DNA of 15,958 nt from DAOVGU01 sp030637775 [NCBI: bacterium]. Lineage in GTDB: Bacteria; Ratteibacteria; UBA8468. The position numbers and the translations under genes are program-made. Positions 6,663-12,549 of this stretch are shown here, one piece after another. The stretch lies in NCBI GenBank assembly GCA_030637775.1, contig DAOWFY010000033.1, positions 1 through 15,958 of the forward strand, read 5' to 3'. Below the pieces are notes generated by a model. It saw only the letters and a program-made list of their open reading frames with translations. It searched no databases and was not told where the DNA came from. Each line of letters opens with the position of its first letter. Position 1 is the stretch's first letter.

Positions 6663-7174
6663 TTCTTTTCTGTTTTTGGGCTGTGCTTGGCAATCTTCAC
6701 CATCGCGGGTCGAATGACCCTCCCTCTCAGAAGATAGCCGACTCGTAGCTCCTCGATAATCTCATTTTCCCCATACTTTTTGGAATCAATTGTCTCTATG
6801 ACTTCATGGCAGAGAGGATCAAAGGGTTTGCCAACCACCTTTTGTCGCTCCAAGCCTTCTGAGGCAAGAATAGAAAAGATATCCTTCCGAATTAGAGCTA
6901 ATCCCTTTAATAAAGTTTCTGGCATATCGGTATTTTTCTCCTGGAGAACCTTTTCTAAGCTATCAAGGATCGGCAAAAATTTCACAAGAAGCGTTTCCTG
7001 ACCGAATTTTAAAAACTGCTGCCTTTCCTTTTCCTGTCTCTTGCGGAAATTATCAAATTCGGCAGATAGTCGAAGCAGTTGTTCGTAATGGTCCTTTGCT
7101 TTCTCTGCTTCCTTTCTTAATACCTCTAAATCCTCGCTCTTGATATGAATAACCCTTTCTTTTTTCTTCCTCAC
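6659..7174 (-). CDS. grpE: Nucleotide exchange factor GrpE
   Basis: GrpE releases ADP from DnaK and so drives the Hsp70 chaperone cycle. The 171-residue protein has the family layout: a charged helix and coiled coil at about 12-65 (SAEFDNFRKRQEKERQQF), the four-helix dimer region at 70-115 (LPILDSLEKVL), and the beta wing at 118-165 ending in LRVGYLLRGRVIRPAMVKIAK. The FDPLCHEVI segment is the usual DnaK-contacting region. It overlaps lepB upstream and ispE downstream by 4 bp each. No hrcA, dnaK or dnaJ is adjacent, which is unusual because grpE most often sits with those genes. No heat-shock CIRCE operator is visible, so regulation probably follows the housekeeping operon. Confidence 0.95.
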   Translation of the reverse strand: MRKKKERVIHIKSEDLEVLRKEAEKAKDHYEQLLRLSAEFDNFRKRQEKERQQFLKFGQETLLVKFLPILDSLEKVLQEKNTDMPETLLKGLALIRKDIFSILASEGLERQKVVGKPFDPLCHEVIETIDSKKYGENEIIEELRVGYLLRGRVIRPAMVKIAKHSPKTEKK

Positions 7175-7719
7175 CTTACTATTCTTATGTTTCTTTTACC
7201 GTTTCTACTTAAAGGCCAATAGATAAATAAAGGTTTACCAACTAAGTATCTCCTGGGCACGAATCCCCAATAACGACTATCCTTAGAATTGCGGCTATTA
7301 TCCCCCAGGACATAATAGGAATCTTCGGGAACTACCGCCGGGAATTCTGTCCCATATAACCCGCTGTTATTGTAATAACGCTCGTTAATTAAGAGATTCT
7401 CTGTAGGTTTACCATTGATGAAGATTCTTCCTTCTATAATCTTTACCTCCTCCCCGGGAAGAGCAATCAATCTTTTAACAAAATCCTTCCGTGGATTAAG
7501 AGGATATTTGAAGATGATAATCTCGCTCCTTGCTGGTTCCCGGAACTTATAGACGATCTTGTTTGCCAATAGTCGATCTCCTACCTCTAAAGTAGGAGTC
7601 ATTGAGGAACTTGGAATCTTAAATGCCTGGACAAAGAATGTTCTAATGAACATCGCCAAAAGGAAGGCAATGAACAGTGACTTTATATTTTCAACAATAA
7701 CCTTCTTTTTATCAACCAT
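7171..7719 (-). CDS. lepB: Signal peptidase I
   Basis: This inner-membrane serine protease removes signal peptides from exported proteins. One transmembrane segment at about residues 12-32 anchors it. The catalytic Ser is S39 in PSSSMTPT, the catalytic Lys is K82 in VKRLIALPGE, and the C-terminal box GDNSRNSKDSRYWGFVP follows at about 140-155. At 182 residues it is the short single-anchor type. Its ATG at 7717-7719 lies one base from a palindromic repeat (7721-7776), so the sequence in front of it (CGCCCCTACT) has no ribosome site; the original leader was probably lost when the repeat inserted. lepA and lepB are neighbours in many bacteria, and here a RAYT unit separates them. The stop overlaps grpE by 4 bp. 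Confidence 0.96.
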   Translation of the reverse strand: MVDKKKVIVENIKSLFIAFLLAMFIRTFFVQAFKIPSSSMTPTLEVGDRLLANKIVYKFREPARSEIIIFKYPLNPRKDFVKRLIALPGEEVKIIEGRIFINGKPTENLLINERYYNNSGLYGTEFPAVVPEDSYYVLGDNSRNSKDSRYWGFVPRRYLVGKPLFIYWPLSRNGKRNIRIVR

Positions 7720-7720
7720 A

Positions 7721-7776
7721 GTAGGGGCGACATTTATGACGCCCGTTGTTTCGGGTTCGATGAATCGAACCCCTAC
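7721..7776. repeat. RAYT-associated palindromic repeat, family A (left copy)
   Basis: The element starts GTAGGGGCG and ends CCCCTAC. It contains two hairpins facing each other: GGGCG-A-CAT, loop TT, ATG-A-CGCCC, and then GGGTTCGA, loop TGAA, TCGAACCC, with eight spacer bases between. The outer GTAG and CTAC can also pair. It lies between the RAYT stop and the lepB start, and it shares its hairpin half-unit with the copies at 8222-8282 and 10318-10367. Confidence 0.85.
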
Positions 7777-7784
7777 ACATACAT

Positions 7785-8213
7785 CTACATTTTATAGAAT
7801 TCTTCAAATTTTATCTTTAAAACATCCGGGTTATTCTGAATATATTCTCTGATTTTTGCTAAAGCATTTTCATTTCTTATTATATGTTCATAATAATTCC
7901 TCTGCCAAAAATTCTTTGCCTTTACCTCTTTTGTAACCAAGGATTTGTATGTTCGCACCACTTCGCCCAAACTTACTCTACATTTCTCAAATGTGAAAAT
8001 TGCATGAATATGGGTAGACATCAATACAAAATAATCTATCTTTAAACCAGAAAACCTTTTGGGTAAACACTGCAATATTTCCTCTGCTTGCTTTTTATAT
8101 TTTTCTAAATTAGGTTGAAAATTGGAACAACATATTGTAACAAAGTAGTATCCATCTTGCTCATAATCATAGTGTTTTAATCTAATATTTTTGCGAACAG
8201 CAAGATTTTGCAT
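7785..8213 (-). CDS. REP-associated tyrosine transposase (short Y1/HUH type)
   Basis: Y1 transposases of the IS200 superfamily cut and rejoin single-stranded DNA. RAYT members act on REP palindromes. From ATG 8211-8213 the protein has 142 residues and shows RKNIRLKHYDYEQDGYYFVTIC at the start, the metal-binding HUH triad as H68-I69-H70, and the probable nucleophile Y108 in NYYEHIIRNE, followed by REYIQNNP. All key residues are present, so it may be active. The frame can be extended eight codons to a TTG at 8237, but those codons lie in the palindrome and relatives start near RKNIR, so I prefer the ATG. It is flanked by family A hairpins on both sides and sits between lepA and lepB. It is shorter than many RAYTs (about 150-180) in the loop before the HUH motif. 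Confidence 0.92.
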   Translation of the reverse strand: MQNLAVRKNIRLKHYDYEQDGYYFVTICCSNFQPNLEKYKKQAEEILQCLPKRFSGLKIDYFVLMSTHIHAIFTFEKCRVSLGEVVRTYKSLVTKEVKAKNFWQRNYYEHIIRNENALAKIREYIQNNPDVLKIKFEEFYKM

Positions 8214-8221
8214 TCTTTTTC

Positions 8222-8282
8222 GGGCTTGATAAATCAAACCCCTACATATACACCTTTCGGGTCGGATAAATCCGACCCCTAC
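8222..8282. repeat. RAYT-associated palindromic repeats, family A (right pair)
   Basis: Two hairpins lie in the same orientation: GGGCTTGA, loop TAAA, TCAAACCC, then CTAC at 8242-8245; and GGGTCGGA, loop TAAA, TCCGACCC, then CTAC at 8279-8282. Thirteen bases separate them. The first touches the RAYT N-terminal region and the second ends six bases from the lepA stop. The spacing and loops match the left copy, so this forms the other flank of the RAYT unit. Confidence 0.85.
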
Positions 8283-8288
8283 AAATAA

Positions 8289-10064
8289 TCACGTTTTCAA
8301 TACGGCCATGAAGGCCTCTTGAGGGATTTTCACCACACCGATGCTTTTCATTCTTTGTTTGCCGATTTTTTGCTTTTCCCAGAGCTTCCTCTTTCTGGTG
8401 ATATCCCCCCCATAACATTTCCCCGTAACAAATTTCTTCGAAGCTGTAATCGCCTCGCGGGCAATAATCCTATTATTAATGGCAACCTGAATCACAATCT
8501 GAAAGAGCTGCCGTGGTATTACCTCCTTTAACTTCTTTAAAATGGCGATTGCTCTTTGCCGGCCATTTTCCCGAGGGACAATTACCGAAAGGGCATCAAC
8601 GAGTTTTCCATTGATAAGAATATCCAATCTTACCAGGTCAGATTTTCTGTAACCGACGAAGGAATAGTCCAGGGAGCCAAATCCATGGGTAACCGTTTTC
8701 AAGCGGTCGTAGAAATCAAGAAGGATTTCTGAAAATGGTATCTCAAAAGTAAGCAAAATTGTATCCTGAGAAAGATAGGAAAGTGATTTTTGCGTTCCCC
8801 GACGGTTTAAACATAGCTGAATAAGATCTCCAATATTGCTAGACGGAGCAATAATAAACAGGGAAAGGAAGGGTTCCTGGATCTCTTTAATATCGGAAAC
8901 GGGAGGAAGGCTGGCGGGATCCTTTATCTTGATTATTTCGCCGTCCTTCTTCTTTACCCTTAAGGTCACATAAGGGGTTGTTCTTACCAAAGAAAGGCTG
9001 TATTCCCTCTCCAACCTTTCCTGAATGATCTCCATATGGAAAAGACCGGAAAAACCGCAGCGGAAACCGGCACCAAGAGATTGAGAGACTTCCGGCTCAT
9101 AGGTAAAGGAGGAATCATTGAGGGAGAGTTTGAGTAAACTTTCTCGCAAACCTTCATAATCCTGGTCATCGGCCGGGTAGAAACTACTGTAGACAAAAGT
9201 TTTCCTCTTCTCGAATGGGGCCAGAGGAACTTCTGAGCCATTTTCAGCCGTTGTGATTGTATCGCCCACCGAAATCCTTCTCAAATCTTTAATATTTACT
9301 GAGAGATAACCTACCTCTCCGGAAGAAAGCCTATCTACTTTCTCTAATTTTGGGGTGAAGATGCCCACCTCCTTCACTTCGCCAACTAAATTTCTTTCAA
9401 TAAATTTGATCGGTGTTCCTTGAACTATTTGGCCATCCTTTACCCGAATATAAAGGTCTACTCCCATATAGGGATTATAATGGGCATCAAAGATAAGGGC
9501 ACGAAAGGGAGACTCTTCTCCTTCGGGAGGAGGAATCCTCTCAATAATGGCCTGGAGAACTTCCTTTATCCCAATCCCTTCTTTAGCTGAAGCAAGAATA
9601 ATTTCCTCCTCGGCTACCTTAAGAAGATTTGTGAACTGTAGCTTCGTTCTTTCAATCTGGGAGGTGGAGAGGTCGATCTTGTTGATGACCGGGATGATTG
9701 AAAGGCCCAGCTTCTGAGCAAACCTCAAATTGGTTATCGTCTGGGCCTGAACTCCCTGGGAGGCATCAATCAAAAGAAGAGCCCCCTCACTGGCAGTTAA
9801 ACCCTTGGCTACCTCAGAGGAGAAGTCAATGTGGCCCGGGGTATCAAGAAGATTAAGGATATAGTCTTGATAGAGAATTCTTACCGGATGGCTCTTGATG
9901 GTAACCCCATGCTCTCGCTCCAAATCCATGCTGTCTAAAATCTGATCCCGAAACTTCCTCTCACGAATGGTATGAGTAAACTGTAAGATGCGATCAGCCA
10001 GAGTGGACTTTCCATGATCAATATGGGCGATGATGGAAAAATTCCGAATATTTAGTTTCTCCAT
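8289..10064 (-). CDS. lepA: Elongation factor 4 (back-translocating GTPase LepA)
   Basis: LepA is a ribosome-associated GTPase that acts on stalled or mistranslocated ribosomes and in 30S biogenesis. From ATG 10062-10064 it has 591 residues, normal for the family. The N-terminus MEKLNIRNFSIIAHIDHGKS includes the G1 loop, then come LLDTPGHIDF (G3) and NKIDL (G4). The C-terminal LepA-specific domain ends YGGDITRKRKLWEKQ, then GKQRMKSIG and IPQEAF, diagnostic of LepA and absent from EF-G. A TTG 20 codons upstream extends the frame, but the family starts at MEKLN-like sequence, so I chose the internal ATG. This start lies inside the 3' end of tsaB (47-bp overlap) without an obvious ribosome site, suggesting coupling to tsaB translation. 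Confidence 0.96.
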   Translation of the reverse strand: MEKLNIRNFSIIAHIDHGKSTLADRILQFTHTIRERKFRDQILDSMDLEREHGVTIKSHPVRILYQDYILNLLDTPGHIDFSSEVAKGLTASEGALLLIDASQGVQAQTITNLRFAQKLGLSIIPVINKIDLSTSQIERTKLQFTNLLKVAEEEIILASAKEGIGIKEVLQAIIERIPPPEGEESPFRALIFDAHYNPYMGVDLYIRVKDGQIVQGTPIKFIERNLVGEVKEVGIFTPKLEKVDRLSSGEVGYLSVNIKDLRRISVGDTITTAENGSEVPLAPFEKRKTFVYSSFYPADDQDYEGLRESLLKLSLNDSSFTYEPEVSQSLGAGFRCGFSGLFHMEIIQERLEREYSLSLVRTTPYVTLRVKKKDGEIIKIKDPASLPPVSDIKEIQEPFLSLFIIAPSSNIGDLIQLCLNRRGTQKSLSYLSQDTILLTFEIPFSEILLDFYDRLKTVTHGFGSLDYSFVGYRKSDLVRLDILINGKLVDALSVIVPRENGRQRAIAILKKLKEVIPRQLFQIVIQVAINNRIIAREAITASKKFVTGKCYGGDITRKRKLWEKQKIGKQRMKSIGVVKIPQEAFMAVLKT

Positions 10065-10740
10065 AGAAAGGTTTGAGATTCTTGAGTTTAAAATCTCCTT
10101 TTCTTTGAAATTGGCGATAGCCAACCTTGGCTAAGTAACTTGCCTTTGGCAGCCAGAGATCTTCTCGAGCAAAAGAGGCAAGCTTTCCCAACCTTTCCTT
10201 AATCTTTTTTTTATAAGTAAAGAGTCCCTCCCCGATAAAAAGGGTTGGTCTCTTTATCTCTTCAATCAAATTCTTCAGGGAAACTTTCTTAATCCAGGTG
10301 TATGAGGATTTCCTTCTGTAGGGGCTTGATTCATCAAGCCCGCGGGTTCGATAAATCGAACCCCTACTGTAAAATGCCCGATAAATAAACTCCTTTTCCG
10401 CTTTAATCAGGATGCAGATTGAATCAGAACCTCCAACAGCTTCTGCCAATGTATCGAAGCTATAAACTCCTATTACCTTTTTTCTTAGCGCCGTTGCAAA
10501 CCCCTTGATTAAGGTGATACCAAGCCTTATTCCTGTCCAGGAGCCCGGGCCCAAAGAGGTGACAAAAAGGTTAATCTCCTTCAAAGAAATTTTATTTCTT
10601 TTTAAAAAATTATCAAGGTGGATAAAGATTTCTTTAGAGGCGTCCTCTGGCTGAAAGCCAGTTTCATCCAGAACTTTTTCATTTTCTAAGAGAGCAAGAC
10701 TGTTCATTTTAGTCGTTGTTTCAACCCCCAATATTTTCAT
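10018..10740 (-). CDS. tsaB: tRNA threonylcarbamoyladenosine biosynthesis protein TsaB, with a repeat-encoded insert
   Basis: TsaB pairs with TsaD and TsaE to add threonylcarbamoyl to A37 of ANN-decoding tRNAs. The start is ATG 10738-10740 (MKILGVETTTKMNSLALLE), where the family begins; a longer frame upstream has no support. The core motif LGPGSWTGIRLGI is at 63-75. The protein has 240 residues. Residues 125-141 are encoded by a family A palindrome inserted in frame. Removing those 17 residues joins Y124 directly to RRK, giving the common TsaB pattern at this point and a length of 223. The inserted loop lies just after a beta-strand, probably at the surface, so function could persist. The gene overlaps the upstream GT2 gene by 20 bp and the downstream lepA by 47 bp. 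Confidence 0.9.
   Translation of the reverse strand: MKILGVETTTKMNSLALLENEKVLDETGFQPEDASKEIFIHLDNFLKRNKISLKEINLFVTSLGPGSWTGIRLGITLIKGFATALRKKVIGVYSFDTLAEAVGGSDSICILIKAEKEFIYRAFYSRGSIYRTRGLDESSPYRRKSSYTWIKKVSLKNLIEEIKRPTLFIGEGLFTYKKKIKERLGKLASFAREDLWLPKASYLAKVGYRQFQRKGDFKLKNLKPFYGETKYSEFFHHRPY
10318..10367. repeat. RAYT-associated palindromic repeat, family A, inside tsaB
   Basis: The 50-base element runs GTAG, hairpin GGGCTTGA-TTCA-TCAAGCCC, GC, hairpin GGGTTCGA-TAAA-TCGAACCC, CTAC. The second hairpin is identical in stem to one arm of the left RAYT flank. CTGTA occurs at 10316-10320 and again at 10367-10371, exactly 51 bases apart. Loss of one repeat and the element would leave a continuous tsaB frame. 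This is the clearest evidence that the element moved. Confidence 0.92.
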
Positions 10741-11458
10741 AGAGACCACGCCAATCATTAAACCTGATCCTGCAGAGGTCAAGAAACATCAAGAAAGAGT
10801 GCTTTATTGGACCGACCTTCGATGCCGGGGAATTTAGCCAGCGGACAGGCACCTCCTTCACTCTCTTCTTAAATCTCCTTGCTAAATAAAGAATCTCTAC
10901 ATCGAAACAAAAACCGGAAAGTCGTTGTTGGCTAAAGAGGAAATTGGCCGTTTTCTTCTCAAAACATTTAAAGCCGCACTGGGTATCCACAAAACCTCTC
11001 ACCACAAAAATCTTCACCAAAAGATTGAAGAGTCTTCCCATTAATCTGCGAAAAAATGGCTGCGGGATAGGAACTTCAGAGTTTGGTAAGCGCCTTGAGC
11101 CAAAGACAAGATGGTAGCCTTTCTTCAACCAAAAAAGAAGTTTCTCCAGCTCCTCAATGGGTGTGGAGAGGTCAGCATCGGAAAAAAGGATAAAACTTCC
11201 CCCTGCAGAGAGAATCCCTTGCCTGATGCTATAACCCTTCCCTCTTCTCTCCCTATTTTTCAGGAGAATAATCTTCTCGCCAAAATTTTCTATGATCTTT
11301 GCCGTTTGATCGGAGCTTGCATCATCGACAACAATAATCTCATAGGAATAGTCCTGACGAGAAAGGTAAGAGATGATTTTTTTCAGAGTCTCTCCGATCC
11401 TCCTCTCCTCATTATAAGCGGGAATGACCACTGAAATGAAGGGGTCAGGTCTCAACAT
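10721..11458 (-). CDS. Family 2 glycosyltransferase (dolichyl-phosphate glucosyl/mannosyltransferase-like)
   Basis: The 245-residue GT-A enzyme probably moves a sugar from a nucleotide donor to polyprenyl phosphate at the inner membrane. Motifs are SVVIPAYNEERRIGETL at 9-25, IIVVDDASSDQT at 41-52, RGKGYSIRQGI, the metal-binding DADLSTP near 94-100, GSRRLPNS, and DTQCGFKCF near 160. This pattern matches DPM/ALG5-type GT2 proteins; there is no C-terminal membrane segment. The start is unusual: the ATG and first six codons (MLRPDP) are the inverted repeat of the neighbouring transposon, and native similarity starts at FISVVIPAYNEE. No other start or ribosome site is seen. It overlaps the transposase end by 14 bp and tsaB by 20 bp. 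Together with the GT39 gene it may serve lipid-linked sugar transfer (inference). Confidence 0.88.
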   Translation of the reverse strand: MLRPDPFISVVIPAYNEERRIGETLKKIISYLSRQDYSYEIIVVDDASSDQTAKIIENFGEKIILLKNRERRGKGYSIRQGILSAGGSFILFSDADLSTPIEELEKLLFWLKKGYHLVFGSRRLPNSEVPIPQPFFRRLMGRLFNLLVKIFVVRGFVDTQCGFKCFEKKTANFLFSQQRLSGFCFDVEILYLARRFKKRVKEVPVRWLNSPASKVGPIKHSFLMFLDLCRIRFNDWRGLYENIGG

Positions 11459-11464
11459 TTGACA
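11441..11464. repeat. Family B terminal inverted repeat, left
   Basis: This 24-bp terminus is an exact reverse complement of 12601-12624 and is also found twice in the element at 15547-15622. It encodes the transposase end (SNVET and its stop, 11445-11447) in one frame and the GT2 start MLRPDP in another. Confidence 0.92.
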
Positions 11465-12383
11465 TTTTTTCTATCTTAGTTATTAATAAGTCCAATCTTT
11501 TGTCCCCTTTCCTCTGCTTCTCTAATCGATGAGAAATTTGACTCACACCTGCATCGGATATTCCATAATATTGTCCTATTTCAGAAAGTTTTCTCTCGGT
11601 ATATTTATGGATAAGATAAATGGCTATTTTTCTTGCCAACTTCTCCTCATCAATATGTTGTTTCACTATCTGGCCTATTTCTTCTGGGGTTCTCGTAACT
11701 TTCAACTGCTTTATTTGTGGAATTTCTTTATCCGCCTTATTCTTTAAGAATTTATCTCTTACCCATCCAACAAAATCAGAATCGCCGAGAATAAAACCCC
11801 TTTTGATATCCTCTCTGATAATACCAATCTCTTTTCCAATTGCCTCTTTAACAAATTTTTCATATAGGGCTTGAGATTTTTTCCTGTCTTTACTGAAGAT
11901 GGACAAAATAAATTCTGTAGTTAAAAAATCAGGGGCCTTTTTATCGGAAATAAAGTATTGATAACTGGACCAAGGATAATCTTGCGGGTCTTTTCTTATA
12001 TTTGCCCTTACTGGATTCAGGTGAATATATCTCGATAAAGAATGGAGGTATTGATCCGCTTGAACCAATATAGACTTATATCTTCCTTGGAATAAATGGC
12101 CTATCCTCTTGTATCTTGCATTGAAGTAAGCGGTATAACTGGAATTTAAGTTATGCATCATTTTGATAAGATTTGGCTTCTGAGTCTCCAAAAGAAGATG
12201 GTAATGGTTATTCATAAGGCAGTAAGCATGAATCTTAATATGATAACGAAGAGCAAGGCCTTTAAGATAGTTGAGAAATTTTTCCCGGTCAAAATCACTG
12301 GCAAAGATTTTTCCCTCTTCATTGCCGCGAGAAATAATATGATAAAAGGCCCCAGTATATTCTATTCTTAAAGGCCTAGCCAT
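11445..12383 (-). CDS. REP-associated Y1 transposase with C-terminal helix-turn-helix domain
   Basis: The 312-residue protein starts MARPLRIEYTGAFYHIISRGN, the classic beginning of long RAYT-type transposases. The HUH triad is H60-Y61-H62 in MNNHYHLLLE, and the nucleophile is Y119 in SRYIHLNPVRANI, so the nuclease site is intact. Residues about 215-300 form a helical C-terminal part with ERKLSEIGQYYGISDAGVSQI, a helix-turn-helix like that of DnaA domain IV, likely used for sequence-specific DNA binding. AGGAAG lies in front of the ATG. It is a different subgroup from the short RAYT at 7785, and each is paired with its own repeat family. The last codons and stop lie in the left inverted repeat of its own element. 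Confidence 0.93.
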   Translation of the reverse strand: MARPLRIEYTGAFYHIISRGNEEGKIFASDFDREKFLNYLKGLALRYHIKIHAYCLMNNHYHLLLETQKPNLIKMMHNLNSSYTAYFNARYKRIGHLFQGRYKSILVQADQYLHSLSRYIHLNPVRANIRKDPQDYPWSSYQYFISDKKAPDFLTTEFILSIFSKDRKKSQALYEKFVKEAIGKEIGIIREDIKRGFILGDSDFVGWVRDKFLKNKADKEIPQIKQLKVTRTPEEIGQIVKQHIDEEKLARKIAIYLIHKYTERKLSEIGQYYGISDAGVSQISHRLEKQRKGDKRLDLLITKIEKMSNVET

Positions 12384-12549
12384 AAAAATCTTCCTGATCT
12401 TCTGAAAAATTGAAAGTGAGAGGAAACTATATCAAATTTAATCTATGTTGCTGTGAGCAAATTCATAGAAGCTAATCCTCTCGCATATTTGCTACAAGAT
12501 TAAGTTGAAAGACTAATTACACATATTGCTACTAAAGATAGATGATAGA
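12384..12549. other. Non-coding part of the family B transposon
   Basis: This 166-base AT-rich stretch lies between the transposase start and the GT39 stop, inside the transposon. Apart from the AGCAAAT/ATTTGCT stem at 12456-12493 I see no gene, and no promoter strong enough to report. It may hold the recognition structures of the transposase. Confidence 0.5.

Noticed and set aside
8214-8237. TTG start for the short RAYT
   Set aside because: Those codons are the palindrome itself, and RAYT similarity starts after the ATG at 8213.
7721-8282. CRISPR array, because of repeated hairpins
   Set aside because: There are few units, they have uneven spacing and opposite orientations, and a transposase lies between them. 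This is a RAYT/REP arrangement.
10065-10124. N-terminal extension of lepA from a TTG codon
   Set aside because: LepA proteins begin near MEKLNIRN; the extra 20 residues are tsaB coding DNA in another frame.
10741-10782. N-terminal extension of tsaB
   Set aside because: The family starts at MKILGVETT; the extra 14 residues lie in the GT2 3' end and lack similarity.
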